64,000 nucleotides of DNA, taken from assembly GCA_027493955.1 (NCBI GenBank), contig JAOSJT010000001.1, forward strand, positions 4,450,552 to 4,514,551, given 5' to 3'. This stretch comes from Bacteroidia bacterium. Lineage in GTDB: Bacteria; Bacteroidota; Ignavibacteria; SZUA-365. A model generated the notes under the pieces. That model was not told where the DNA came from. It did no database searches and saw only the letters and a program-made list of their open reading frames with translations. Positions 7,686-17,229 of the stretch are shown here, one piece after another. Both the position numbers and the translations under genes were made by a program. Within the stretch, counting starts at the first letter, position 1; every line of letters starts with the position of its first letter.

Positions 7686-9409
7686 AAGCACAGGAAATGG
7701 AATACCGATCCGACACGGCCTTCCCACGCGTGGATGGCATGAATGGAAGTCATCCGGCGTCCGCGCGTTGCCATCGGGAAGTGAAGAGCGAGCATTATCG
7801 TCAACCCCTGCAAACGCCGTTCACAAGGTCCGAGCGGGACCATGTGACGCTGCTCTTCGGAGGATTGACGTTCGCGCATGAGCGCCTGTTCAAGGCATTG
7901 CTCGAGAGCAGGGGATTCCGGGTCTGTGTACTTCCCACACCGGTGCTGGCGGATTATCAGACGGGTCGTCAATACGCAAATAACGGATTCTGCAATCCGC
8001 TGTACTTCACCGGCGGAAGTTTGATCGCCTACCTCCGGAACAAGGAGCGGGAGGGCCTGTCGCGTGAAGAAATCTGCCGGAGTTTCGTGTACGTGACGTC
8101 CCGGTCCTGCGGTCCGTGCCGGCTGGGGCTGTACGAGCAGGAATACCGCAATATTCTCCGCAACGCCGGCTATTCCGGTCTCAGGGTGTTCGCGTTTTCC
8201 GATACGGTATCGCTCCGAACGGGGAACAGCGACGAGGGGTTGCCCTTCGATGTGCATTTCTATACCAATCTGTTCAGCGCGGTGATGCTTGGCGACATCC
8301 TGAATGATCTCGCGAATCGCACGCGTCCCTTTGAGCGTGAACCGGGCGCTACGGACAGGGCATGGGAGGAGTCCATTCGATTTGCAGAGGAGCGCCTGCG
8401 TAACAGGCCGCGCTTGAACGTATGGATGGAACGACGATTGCCGTCGTGGCTGCGGGCACCGTTGGAGATCATCGGACGCGCCGTCTCCTGGGTGATGGAC
8501 GCCCGATTTTTTGGTGTGATCCTGCATGCACGCAGACAATTCCTCGGTGTGCGCATCGATCCTTTCCGCGTGCGGCCGGCGGTAAAACTGATCGGGGAGT
8601 TCTGGGCACAGACGACGCTCGGCGACGGTAACTTCCGCGCGCATAGTTTTCTCGAACGCCACGGCGCCGAAGTCGTTGTCGAGCCGGTCACGACCTGGGT
8701 ACTGTATTTGTTGTTCGAAGCCGATCAGAAGCTTCGATTGCAAAAGACACAGCTCCGCCATAATCGCGGTGAGGGTATACGGGCGGGTTTACGTTTTGTC
8801 GGTCGCATGCTGTTGCTGGGTACCAAGTCGATGCTCCCGCGTATAGCGGAAATGCTGGTGCGCGCGAAATACAATACGATTCGGCTTCTGTTCCGCGGTG
8901 TGCCTGATCCGCTGCCGGACATCTACGAACTCGCCCGGCTCGCCGGGGAATACTACAATCCGGCATTGCTGGGCGGCGAAAGCCACATGGAAGTGGGGAA
9001 AACCCTGTACTACACGCAGCGCAAACGGGCGCATATGATTGTGTCCCTGAAGCCGTTCGGATGTTTGCCCAGCGGCATGTCGGACGGCGTACAACCGCTG
9101 GTGCGGGCGCATCATCCCGACACGCTGTATCTGTCGATTGAAACATCCGGCGAGGGGAGCACGAACGCGCAGAGCCGCATGCTCATGGTTCTCAATACGG
9201 CGCGCGAACGCGCAGAGCGGGAGAATGACGCCGCACGAAACTCACTGCGCGAATCCCATGCACGTGCGTCGGAGCGCATCGATAATTACAGCCGCGACGC
9301 GCATGCATTGCTCCGCCTTCGGGCTCGGGGAGTGTACGCCTGCCGCGCCGCGAGCGAACTCGCTTCCCTGCGCCACGTAACGCCATCAGGCAGGAGTACC
9401 ACACGATGA
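7682..9409 (+). CDS. HgdD-like (2-hydroxyacyl-CoA dehydratase D-component type) protein, partner of the activase
   Basis: Cytoplasmic protein (575 aa) matching the C-terminal domain of the large multidomain activase proteins and related to the HgdB/HgdD dehydratase subunits that bind an iron-sulfur cluster. Conserved cysteines are NGFCNPLYFTGG (about residue 100), SRSCGPCRLGLYEQEYR (about 142) and SLKPFGCLPSGMSDGVQ (about 458), candidate [4Fe-4S] ligands. The C-terminus is Arg-rich and low in complexity. Start ATG overlaps the LysE stop, and its own stop overlaps the activase start (ATGA both times), implying translational coupling. In PlsA/Ger-type proteins this domain follows two ATPase domains and DUF2229 in one polypeptide; here it is a separate gene placed first. 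A role in reducing or rearranging an acyl-ester lipid is inferred from that domain match. Confidence 0.8.
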   Translation: MKAQEMEYRSDTAFPRVDGMNGSHPASARCHREVKSEHYRQPLQTPFTRSERDHVTLLFGGLTFAHERLFKALLESRGFRVCVLPTPVLADYQTGRQYANNGFCNPLYFTGGSLIAYLRNKEREGLSREEICRSFVYVTSRSCGPCRLGLYEQEYRNILRNAGYSGLRVFAFSDTVSLRTGNSDEGLPFDVHFYTNLFSAVMLGDILNDLANRTRPFEREPGATDRAWEESIRFAEERLRNRPRLNVWMERRLPSWLRAPLEIIGRAVSWVMDARFFGVILHARRQFLGVRIDPFRVRPAVKLIGEFWAQTTLGDGNFRAHSFLERHGAEVVVEPVTTWVLYLLFEADQKLRLQKTQLRHNRGEGIRAGLRFVGRMLLLGTKSMLPRIAEMLVRAKYNTIRLLFRGVPDPLPDIYELARLAGEYYNPALLGGESHMEVGKTLYYTQRKRAHMIVSLKPFGCLPSGMSDGVQPLVRAHHPDTLYLSIETSGEGSTNAQSRMLMVLNTARERAERENDAARNSLRESHARASERIDNYSRDAHALLRLRARGVYACRAASELASLRHVTPSGRSTTR

Positions 9410-12400
9410 AAGCGCAATCCGTATTTATCGGCATAGACATCGGCAGCATTACCGTAAAGGTTGTCGCGTATGACACGGCCTCGCGTGTGCTGCTGTGGAA
9501 CGGGTACAGACGGCATCACGCACGGCAGCTCGATACCGCCGTACAGCTTCTCGCCGATGTCCATGCGGCCCTGAGTTTACCGCCGCATACTCCTGTCGCG
9601 GTCACCGGTTCCGGGGCACAGCAAGCGGCCGGACAGGAAGATCTCCCGTATGTGCAGGAGGTGAACGCACTGATGCGGGCGGTGCGCACTCTGCATCCGC
9701 AAGCACGCAGCGTCATCGAACTGGGCGGGGAGGACGCCAAAATGGTGAGCATCGATCTTCTGGACAACGGCGAAACCGGAATGCTGCCGGTCATGAATGA
9801 AAAATGCGCGGCCGGTACGGGAAGCATGATCGATCGCATGATGGCGCGTATGGATCTCACTCCTGAGCAAGCTACGGGCATTGCGTACCGGCCCGGAGCG
9901 CGACATCCTATTGCCGCGAAATGCGGGGTGTTCGCCGAAACCGATGTCGTCGGATTGCTGAAAAGCGGTATTGCCCGCGAGGAACTCGTGTGCGCTCTCT
10001 TCGAGGCGATCGTGCAGCAGAATCTCGCGACGCTTGCACGAGGGCGCACTCCGCTGCCGCAGGTTCTGCTGCTCGGCGGTCCGCATCTGTACTATCCAGC
10101 GCTCGTGCAGTGCTGGAAGCACCGACTAAGCGACCTCTGGAGGGCACGTGGCATTGAGTACTCAGCCGAAAACGAATCTGCTGTGCTCGTGCCGGCTTAT
10201 GCGCTTTTTCTGCCCGCCATTGGCGCGGTGCTGGAGCTGGAACGGCTCGGCAAGTGTAACGAGCAAACGGAAAGTATTGAAGAGCGGCTTCGGCGTGCAA
10301 GTATGCGTGATACCGGAAAGCTGCGATCCCGTATTGCATTTGCATCGGACAAGGAATACCGCGACTTCGCGCAACGCTACACACCCGAAGAGTTCCACGC
10401 GCCCGACCTGTCGCGGCAGGCGGTTGTCCGCGTGCATCTCGGAATTGACTGCGGTTCCACATCCATCAAGGGCGTGCTTCTTGACGAGAGCATGCAGGTG
10501 CTGCGGAAGGATTTCTCATTTGCGACACACGATCCCATCGAGGATGCCCGGCGCATGTTGTTCCGGTTGCGCGAGAGCGTTGAGGAACAGGGAGCGGGAC
10601 TGGAAATTCTGTCTGTCGGCACGACCGGATACGCCAAAGACGTTCTTGCCGCTGTGCTGCACTCGGACATTTCCGTCGTAGAGACCATTGCGCACAAGGA
10701 AGCAGCGCATGCGTATTTCCCGGATGCGGATGTGATATGCGACGTCGGCGGTCAGGACATCAAGGTAATGTTGCTGCGGGAGGGAAGCGTGGCGGATTTC
10801 CGTCTGAACACGCAATGTTCTGCCGGGACGGGATACTTTCTGCAGACCGTCGCGGACCGCTTTGACACCAGCATCTATCGCTTCGCGGAAGAGGCGCTTG
10901 CTGTCGAATATGCTCCGGAATTCAGCGCGGGGTGTACGATTTTTCTCCAGTCGGATATCGTCAATTTCATGCGCGCCGGGTACACGGCGGGTGAGATCAT
11001 GGCCGGAGTCACGCAGGTGCTTCCGGTTAATATCTGGGTGTATTCCGCGCGTATCTACGATCTGCCGTCGGCGGGGCGCGTGTATGTTTTGCAAGGTGGC
11101 ACGCAGCGCAATCTCGCAGCGGTTCGTGCGCAGGTGCAATACATCAAGGATGCATTCAGCTACAGCGGTCTGGAGCCGGTCGTTCATGTGCACCCGCATC
11201 CCGCGGAAGCGGGAGCCATTGGTTGTGCCATGCTTGCAGCGGCGGAGGCAGCGGGAAGCGGCGGCAGCGGTTGGGTCGGCTTCGAGGCGCTCGGGACCTT
11301 GCACTGTGAAACCGAGCAGTCCGAGCGTACGCGATGCCGCGGTTGCGCAAACCGCTGTGCCCGCACGATCATACGCGTACACTCCGCGCAGGCCGGATGG
11401 GAGTGCGGTGGCGAAACGCTCATCATCGCACCCTGTGAGCGCGGCCGCACCGACGATGCCCTGGTAGCCAGGCGCATTCTGTTGCAGGAAAAAGAGAGAA
11501 ACATTCAGGCACCGAATTTTGCCCGCGAAATGGAGGAGATGGTGTTTTCGCCAAAGTATATAGCGCAGGAATTGCGCCAGATGTATGGAAACAGCGATGC
11601 GGCGCCCGAAGACGGAGTCATTCCTCCCGGACTCTGCATCGGTATTCCCCGCGTCCTGAATTTTTATTCCTATGCGCCGCTGTTCATTGCATGGTTTCTC
11701 GCGCTGGGATTCCGGGAGGATCAGATTCGCATTTCCAGAAGCACGACGCGAAGAATGAGCAGCACGGGGACTGCCCGTGCGACAATGGATCCTTGCTTTC
11801 CGGCAAAGATCTGCTTTGCCCACATAGAGGAACTGCTCCGGGAAGGCGAGGCATGCGGCGGTGAATCATGGATATTCTTCCCCGCCATTCTACGTTTACC
11901 AGGTGCCATCGCCGATTCTGTGGACAGCATGACATGCACGGTTACCGCTGTGATGCCAGAAGCGGTCAACGCCGCGTACATGCTCGAAGGAAATGATTTC
12001 GCCAGACGGGGCGCACGGTATCTGCACCCATTTCTTTCCATGGAGTCGCTCAAAGCATTCAGCGCCACCATGGCTTCCAGCTTCGAGACCTTGCTCCCAT
12101 TTTCGCGCGGCAGCTTCCGGCAGGCGGCGGAGCGCGCATGGGCCTTGCAGGAGCAGGTGATGCGAACGATACGAAGCCGGGCCCGCGCGACGCTGGAGTC
12201 GCTGGAGGCGGAACGGAAGGTGGGACTTGTCCTGCTGGGGCGGCCGTATCACGCCGATAACGGTCTTAACCACGGGGTCCTTGAAGCGCTGCATCGGATG
12301 GGCTTCCCGCTGTTCACGGCGGAGACCCTCCCGCGTGACGAAGAGATACTCGAGCGCTTGTTTGGCGGCCATGAGCAGTCGGTGCGTGACGTGTGGCCGA

Positions 12401-12717
12401 ACCCGTACAGTGAAAACAGCAGCAGGAAAATGTGGGCGGCAAAATATGCGGCGCGTCATCCGAATCTGCTGGCCGTGGAACTGTCCAATTTCAAATGCGG
12501 GCATGACGCGCCGACGTACTCCGTGGTCCGTGACATTTTTCAGGCGGCGGGCAAGCCCTTCTTCTCCTTTCTCGATCTCGACGAAAACACACCGCGGAAT
12601 ACTCTGAACATCCGCATTGAAACGATACAGCATTTTCTCAAACAGTGGTGTGGGAAGCGGAATTTTCTTCCCCCGCAATTGAAGCAAAAGGAGGCGGTAT
12701 GTGTGCAGCAGCAATGA
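9406..12717 (+). CDS. Acyl-CoA dehydratase activase: two BcrAD/BadFG ATPase domains plus DUF2229
   Basis: ATP-driven electron activase (1103 aa), a protein class that uses ATP to push one electron at very low potential into a partner iron-sulfur protein. The first ASKHA domain opens FIGIDIGSITVKVVAYD, with ELGGEDAKM and the cluster-binding EKCAAGTGS near residue 137. The second opens at about 344 (HLGIDCGSTSIKGVLLD), with DVGGQDIKVML and NTQCSAGTGYF near 470. From about 740 comes DUF2229: CIGIPRVLNFYSYAPLF, MDPCFPAKICFAHIEELL, GLVLLGRPYHADNGLNHGV, NFKCGHDAPTYS. This is the domain order of the N-terminal three quarters of PlsA (plasmalogen synthase) and Ger (glycerol ester reductase). Only the HgdD part is encoded separately, upstream. 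No second dehydratase subunit pair is nearby. Function as an ether-lipid enzyme is inference; the activase assignment is firm. Confidence 0.88.
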   Translation: MKAQSVFIGIDIGSITVKVVAYDTASRVLLWNGYRRHHARQLDTAVQLLADVHAALSLPPHTPVAVTGSGAQQAAGQEDLPYVQEVNALMRAVRTLHPQARSVIELGGEDAKMVSIDLLDNGETGMLPVMNEKCAAGTGSMIDRMMARMDLTPEQATGIAYRPGARHPIAAKCGVFAETDVVGLLKSGIAREELVCALFEAIVQQNLATLARGRTPLPQVLLLGGPHLYYPALVQCWKHRLSDLWRARGIEYSAENESAVLVPAYALFLPAIGAVLELERLGKCNEQTESIEERLRRASMRDTGKLRSRIAFASDKEYRDFAQRYTPEEFHAPDLSRQAVVRVHLGIDCGSTSIKGVLLDESMQVLRKDFSFATHDPIEDARRMLFRLRESVEEQGAGLEILSVGTTGYAKDVLAAVLHSDISVVETIAHKEAAHAYFPDADVICDVGGQDIKVMLLREGSVADFRLNTQCSAGTGYFLQTVADRFDTSIYRFAEEALAVEYAPEFSAGCTIFLQSDIVNFMRAGYTAGEIMAGVTQVLPVNIWVYSARIYDLPSAGRVYVLQGGTQRNLAAVRAQVQYIKDAFSYSGLEPVVHVHPHPAEAGAIGCAMLAAAEAAGSGGSGWVGFEALGTLHCETEQSERTRCRGCANRCARTIIRVHSAQAGWECGGETLIIAPCERGRTDDALVARRILLQEKERNIQAPNFAREMEEMVFSPKYIAQELRQMYGNSDAAPEDGVIPPGLCIGIPRVLNFYSYAPLFIAWFLALGFREDQIRISRSTTRRMSSTGTARATMDPCFPAKICFAHIEELLREGEACGGESWIFFPAILRLPGAIADSVDSMTCTVTAVMPEAVNAAYMLEGNDFARRGARYLHPFLSMESLKAFSATMASSFETLLPFSRGSFRQAAERAWALQEQVMRTIRSRARATLESLEAERKVGLVLLGRPYHADNGLNHGVLEALHRMGFPLFTAETLPRDEEILERLFGGHEQSVRDVWPNPYSENSSRKMWAAKYAARHPNLLAVELSNFKCGHDAPTYSVVRDIFQAAGKPFFSFLDLDENTPRNTLNIRIETIQHFLKQWCGKRNFLPPQLKQKEAVCVQQQ

Positions 12718-13544
12718 CGCAGCCCATGCCGGCATGGCGCCACGTCCTCATCACAGGCGCGGCGCAAGGTCTCGGCAGAGCGCTGTCCGAGCTCTGTGCC
12801 CGGGCCGGAATGACCGTGAGCATGCTCGATGTCAATGCCGAAGTGCTTGCCGCGGCATCGGACGCGCTTCGAAATGCCGGAGGACGTATACAGCCCGTTG
12901 TGTGCGATGTGCGGGACGGCGAATCCGTGCGGAGCGCTTTCGAAGCAGTGCAGATCAGCGCTCCGGCTCCCGACGCGCTCATTTGCTGCGCGGCCATCGG
13001 CGACAGTGAATGGAAGCGGAGCTTCAGCGCCGAAGTGCTGGAAGCGGTTCTCAACGTCAACGTCCTCGGCATCGCGCGCTGCATGGAGCACTGCCTGCCG
13101 TTGATGCATGCGGGCGGGGGTGGCGACGTTGTGCTGATCAGCAGTCTCCTCGATGCGCGGGGCTACCCTGGCACGGCCAGTTACTCGACGGCCAAGGCCG
13201 CCTTGCGCGCAATGGCCGACAGCGCCCGCGTGTTGCTGCGCTCGAGCGGAATCAGAGTGGTGCTCGTGCGGCCGGGTTTCATGCGCACGGCGATGACGGA
13301 AAAAAATGCGATCAGCATGCCCGGTATGCTTACACCCGAGCAGGCGGCGGAACGCATACTTCGAGGTGTTGCGAAGGCAAAGGCCGTCATTTCCTTCCCG
13401 CGTTGGCTGGCTATACTTGCTGAGCTTGCGCGGCTGCTTCCTCGAACTCTGTACGAACACATAGTCCGCATGGGCATGGTGAAGGACGGTGAAGCGGAGG
13501 ATCTCCACTACTCTCCGGCCCGGACACACGGAGGTGTATCATGA
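12699..13544 (+). CDS. Short-chain dehydrogenase/reductase (SDR)
   Basis: NAD(P)-dependent oxidoreductase (281 aa). Cofactor motif ITGAAQGLGRA (T-G-x3-G-x-G) at about residue 15, the D-x-N-A segment MLDVNAEVL, the catalytic serine in LISSLLDARG and the Y-x3-K pair in SYSTAKAAL near residue 162. The C-terminal part (ERILRGVAKAKAVISFPRW, then LAELARLLPRTLYEHIV) is basic and amphipathic, the pattern of SDRs acting on lipid or long-chain ketones at a membrane; acyl/alkyl-dihydroxyacetone-phosphate reductases of eukaryotic ether-lipid synthesis are SDRs of this general type. Start 12699 is set by AGGAGG upstream and overlaps the activase by 19 bp; the frame is open back to 12645. Its stop overlaps the ABC ATPase start (ATGA). 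The substrate is unknown. Confidence 0.88.
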   Translation: MCAAAMTQPMPAWRHVLITGAAQGLGRALSELCARAGMTVSMLDVNAEVLAAASDALRNAGGRIQPVVCDVRDGESVRSAFEAVQISAPAPDALICCAAIGDSEWKRSFSAEVLEAVLNVNVLGIARCMEHCLPLMHAGGGGDVVLISSLLDARGYPGTASYSTAKAALRAMADSARVLLRSSGIRVVLVRPGFMRTAMTEKNAISMPGMLTPEQAAERILRGVAKAKAVISFPRWLAILAELARLLPRTLYEHIVRMGMVKDGEAEDLHYSPARTHGGVS

Positions 13545-14197
13545 CTCCAGGAACCGTTCTACTTGCCGCAAACGGCATAAGTAAATCCTACGGAAAGCGA
13601 CGCATACTGCACGATGTCAGTCTCGAAGTACGCGCGGGCAGCATCGTCGGGATATGCGGGGAAAACGGTGCCGGAAAATCCACGCTCCTGCGCATTCTCA
13701 TGGGGCTGCTGCCGCCGGACACGGGTACGGTATCCTGCGGAGTGCGCACGGGATACTGTCCGCAACAGGTGCAGCTCTTCGACCAGCTCACAGTTGATGA
13801 GCACTTCCGCTACTATGCCTGTGCCTACGCCACGCGCGTAAATGGCAGGTCGTTGCGTTCCGCTACGGAACTGAAACGGCGCACGGATGAGCTGAAGGAC
13901 ATGCTCCAGCTTTTTCCCGCGAACGGACAGCAGGTACGCGCACTGAGCGGAGGGACACAGCAGAAGCTGAATCTTGCCCTGGCGTTACTGCACGATCCGC
14001 AACTGCTGATTCTCGACGAGCCGTATGCGGGTTTCGACTGGGAAACCTACCTGCGTTTCTGGGACATTGCCGGTGAGTTGAGCGCGGCGGGCAAAGGGAT
14101 TCTTATCGTATCACATCTCGTATTCGATCACAAGCAATTCAACACACTGTGCACGCTTGCACACGGAGCACTGACATGTTCTTCCACAGAATACTGA
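13541..14197 (+). CDS. ABC transporter ATP-binding protein
   Basis: Nucleotide-binding subunit (218 aa) of an ABC-2 type exporter. Walker A GENGAGKST, Q-loop YCPQQVQLFDQLTV, signature LSGGTQQKL, Walker B LLILDEPYAGFD and the H-loop histidine in IVSHLVF are all present, so the enzyme should be active. It is short for the family, with no C-terminal regulatory extension. It overlaps the SDR by 4 bp and the permease by 22 bp. By position it powers export, flipping or membrane insertion of something made by the upstream enzymes. Confidence 0.92.
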   Translation: MTPGTVLLAANGISKSYGKRRILHDVSLEVRAGSIVGICGENGAGKSTLLRILMGLLPPDTGTVSCGVRTGYCPQQVQLFDQLTVDEHFRYYACAYATRVNGRSLRSATELKRRTDELKDMLQLFPANGQQVRALSGGTQQKLNLALALLHDPQLLILDEPYAGFDWETYLRFWDIAGELSAAGKGILIVSHLVFDHKQFNTLCTLAHGALTCSSTEY

Positions 14198-14937
14198 CAG
14201 GGGTGCGTATGACGGCGCGGGAAATCCTGCGTTCGCGCTATATTCTCGCATTGGTGGTCGCTATGCCGCTCATTTTCTACCTGATGATTTACGTCACATC
14301 AGCCGAACGTGATATACCGGTACTGTTCGGGATGGTGTCCGATGCGCGCGAGTATATGGTAAACGAGCGCGACGAATCGCTGTTGTTTTTCGGCACCGGG
14401 GCAATTGCGCTCATTGCGGCCTTCATCGCGCTGAAGCTGACGCAGCGGCATCACGACAGCAGTCGCAGGTTGATACTCTGCGGTTACGGAACGTCGGAAG
14501 TGCTGTTGTCCCGCGTCGGGACGCTGCTGCTTTCCCTGCTTCCGCTCGGCTGCTATGTGGGTTTGATGCTATTATTCTTTTTTCAGCCCGACAGACTGCC
14601 TGCGGTGATCGCTGGTTTTGTGCTTGCCGGCTTCGTGTATGCGGCGTTGGGTGCGCTGATAGGGGTGCTGTTTCACAATGAGATCGAGGGAGTGCTGGCG
14701 GTACTGCTTATCGCCAATATCGATGCGGTCTGGATGCAGAATCCCATCTACTACACAGCGACGGAACACAGGGAAATAATCCGTCTACTGCCTGCGTATT
14801 TCCCGACGCAAACGAGCATGATAGGCGCCTTCACGCAGGAATCGGTGCTGGCCGCCATGGCAATGAGTTTCCTGTATGGTTCGATTCTTCTCTTTCTCGC
14901 CCTGCTTATCTATCGCAGAAATATGCGGATTGTGTGA
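14176..14937 (+). CDS. ABC-2 type permease
   Basis: Membrane subunit (253 aa) paired with the preceding ATPase. About six hydrophobic segments: LALVVAMPLIFYLMIYV, ALIAAFIALKL, LLLSLLPLGCYVGLMLLFFF, VIAGFVLAGFVYAALGALIG, EGVLAVLLIANIDAV and FLYGSILLFLALLIY. The large external loop between the first two resembles other ABC-2 permeases. Start 14176 has GGAG 8 nt upstream; an in-frame ATG at 14209 is possible. It is the last gene of the operon; the next gene is on the other strand. The substrate is not evident; lipid is a guess from the operon context. Confidence 0.85.
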   Translation: MFFHRILTGVRMTAREILRSRYILALVVAMPLIFYLMIYVTSAERDIPVLFGMVSDAREYMVNERDESLLFFGTGAIALIAAFIALKLTQRHHDSSRRLILCGYGTSEVLLSRVGTLLLSLLPLGCYVGLMLLFFFQPDRLPAVIAGFVLAGFVYAALGALIGVLFHNEIEGVLAVLLIANIDAVWMQNPIYYTATEHREIIRLLPAYFPTQTSMIGAFTQESVLAAMAMSFLYGSILLFLALLIYRRNMRIV

Positions 14938-15225
14938 ATGTGTGCATGGAGGAACAGTCGTCAGAGGACGGCATCCCGAAAAGCGACACAAAGGAATTAA
15001 AGATGGGAGAGAACTTGCGACCGGCCTGCCTACGTTGCCGGCAAGAACCAACATCACGGGATTAGGACGGTCCGAAGCAAGGAACAGCCCGCCGAAAGCA
15101 CAGGGCGCGTTCTATGATTGCGGTGTCAGAGAACGAGGAAGAACCGCCACTGGTGCCGTGAATCCAACGCTGACTTCATTCTCCCGATCACGGGAGGAAA
15201 CGATGTCAGAATCTCGCGCTCTGCG

Positions 15226-17106
15226 TCATATTTTCCGGGCACCGCCGCCCGGCCCCATGCTGCCGGGATCGTCAAAGGAAACCGCATGTTGCTGTCCCTC
15301 CCCCCAAATATCCCGAATCAGTTTCTCCGCTTGCTCTCTGCCATACAGAACCGCGTCGGCTACCATATCGCCCGTCAGCGATGCGCGATCAGCGGCTGAT
15401 CGTGACCGCGGGTACGATTCGTCTTCGCTGTAATCATGCCGGGAGAGCGTGCGCGACTGTTCGTTGCCGGCAAGATGAATGGTTTGCGTCGGAAAGGCGA
15501 ATTGTACGCCGAGCCTCTGTGCCAGGCGAAGGATGTCGGTGAACAACCTGTGCCGCTCGCGCAATTCCGTCGGCCAATCCGGTGTTTCATGAAAAACATA
15601 GAGAAGAATATTCAGGGAAAAATCCGCATACTCGTTGAAGTACACCATGTACATATCCTTGCGTGTATACGGATGCTGCCTGATGATCTCACGTATTCCT
15701 TCGCAAAATGCGTCAATGGTCTCCGGGGGGGTGTCGTACTGCACTCCCAGCTTTGTCGATACACGGCGATACCGCCTGCGTCCCATATTGTCCACAGGGA
15801 TGCTGACGAGCCGGGAGTTGGGCATGGTGATCTGAGAATTGTAAAATGTGCGAATGCGCGTCGAGCGAAATCCCACATCCTCCACTGTGCCCTCCAGATC
15901 GCCCACCTTGATCCAGTCCCCGATCTCGAACGGTTTGTCGAACATGACGGTGAGAGACCCGAACAGATTCTCCACTGTATCCTTGGCCGCCAGCGCGAAT
16001 GCAATACCGCCAATACCCAAACCGGCGAGAAGACTCGTGATGTCAATGTCGAAATTATCGGCGATGAACAGGAGGCCGAATGCGATGACAATGATTTTCA
16101 TTGCTCGCCGCATCATCGGAACAAGCAAATCGTCGAATTTCGAATCCGTGCGCTTGGCCAGCTCGGCAAAATACGCGGATGCGAGATCGACGAGACGATA
16201 CGCCGCCCAGACACCGCTGCCCGCTATCATCATTTGCGTAGCGAAAAACAGTATCGTCGTTGCCTGCAGCGGCAAGTCCAGTTGTGGCAAGAGCAGCGAC
16301 CAGACCAGGGCCATGGCGAAAATTCCGATCGGCCGAATCAACTGTCTGTCCAGCTTGAAATCCTTTTGTCCGCCTCCACGCCTTATCAACCGCAACAGCC
16401 AGTTATTCAGCACCGTGATGACGATGCGCTCGACAAGCAAGCCGATAATGACGACAAGGATTATGGCAATCCATTGCCAATTTTCGAAATACACAGACCG
16501 ACGAAGCAGCGGCGCCGATACCCGTTCGCGAATCCATCCGGCGAGACCGTCCGCGTCGATACTGACATCAACGCCCTCGACCACAGCCTGACCGCGGACG
16601 AGGTCCAGCAGTCGCGGCAGCGATTCAATGGTGCGCCGCGAAAACAGCCACAGACTGTCCTCGGTGCGAAACAATGAAATTTCAGCTTTGGCCGTTGGCT
16701 TGCGCCAGACAAAATAATCGTCGTCGAAGGAATCCGGTATTTCGTCAAGGTCTACCAGTTCGTAGCGATCAAGAAAAAATTTAAGATCGCGCGCGGCCTC
16801 TACTCCCTGTCCCTCGCGCAACGATGCGGGAATGCCGGCAAGATTCAGACACATGATGGCTGCTTTGATGGCCTGAAGGCTTCTCTCCTCATCTTCCGAA
16901 GTGGAATACTCGATCATTTGCAGCAAATAGCTGCGGAATGTTGCGCGGGGCGAATGCCGGTCAACCTCAGAAGGTGTTTCAGCATGTACGATGGGCGGGT
17001 ACAGAGGCAACAACAGCCAAATGAGAAGCAGAGCCCGCGACAGCGTCCCTTTGACACGATGATGAATTGACCCGTCAAAGTGTTGTGGTGCCGTATTTTG
17101 TACCAT
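15226..17106 (-). CDS. Mechanosensitive channel, MscS family (large form)
   Basis: Inner-membrane channel (626 aa) that opens under membrane tension to release osmolytes. A signal-like N-terminus and a periplasmic domain of about 190 residues (DLKFFLDRYELVDLDEIPDS...) precede transmembrane segments at about 220-340. The pore helix and beta domain of MscS follow: SLLAGLGIGGIAFALAAKDT, then FEIGDWIKVGDLEGTVEDVG and FYNSQITMPNSRL. The total is about twice the length of E. coli MscS because of the N-terminal domain and a C-terminal tail. Start 17106 is the first ATG and gives a signal sequence; GGAA lies close upstream. It follows the MFS gene by 123 bp on the same strand. Confidence 0.93.
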   Translation of the reverse strand: MVQNTAPQHFDGSIHHRVKGTLSRALLLIWLLLPLYPPIVHAETPSEVDRHSPRATFRSYLLQMIEYSTSEDEERSLQAIKAAIMCLNLAGIPASLREGQGVEAARDLKFFLDRYELVDLDEIPDSFDDDYFVWRKPTAKAEISLFRTEDSLWLFSRRTIESLPRLLDLVRGQAVVEGVDVSIDADGLAGWIRERVSAPLLRRSVYFENWQWIAIILVVIIGLLVERIVITVLNNWLLRLIRRGGGQKDFKLDRQLIRPIGIFAMALVWSLLLPQLDLPLQATTILFFATQMMIAGSGVWAAYRLVDLASAYFAELAKRTDSKFDDLLVPMMRRAMKIIVIAFGLLFIADNFDIDITSLLAGLGIGGIAFALAAKDTVENLFGSLTVMFDKPFEIGDWIKVGDLEGTVEDVGFRSTRIRTFYNSQITMPNSRLVSIPVDNMGRRRYRRVSTKLGVQYDTPPETIDAFCEGIREIIRQHPYTRKDMYMVYFNEYADFSLNILLYVFHETPDWPTELRERHRLFTDILRLAQRLGVQFAFPTQTIHLAGNEQSRTLSRHDYSEDESYPRSRSAADRASLTGDMVADAVLYGREQAEKLIRDIWGEGQQHAVSFDDPGSMGPGGGARKI

Positions 17107-17229
17107 CGTTCCATACTCATCGTTGCGAATAAGGGAAAGATAGGGTTTTCCTGCTACGCCGCACAGCGGGTGCCCTGGAATGCGAGGACGATGATCCGGT
17201 GACCTTTTATTGACGATAATGCCAAACAG

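Noticed and set aside
7682-12717. The two activase genes as a frameshifted single gene
   Set aside because: The ATGA overlap, separate start signals and reversed domain order relative to fused homologues all point to two real genes.
15436-16677. 413-codon plus-strand ORF opposite the MscS gene
   Set aside because: Low-complexity, Arg/His/Gln-rich translation without domains; the minus strand encodes a canonical MscS channel. The same applies to the long antisense frames at 10516-11823 and 31451-32734.
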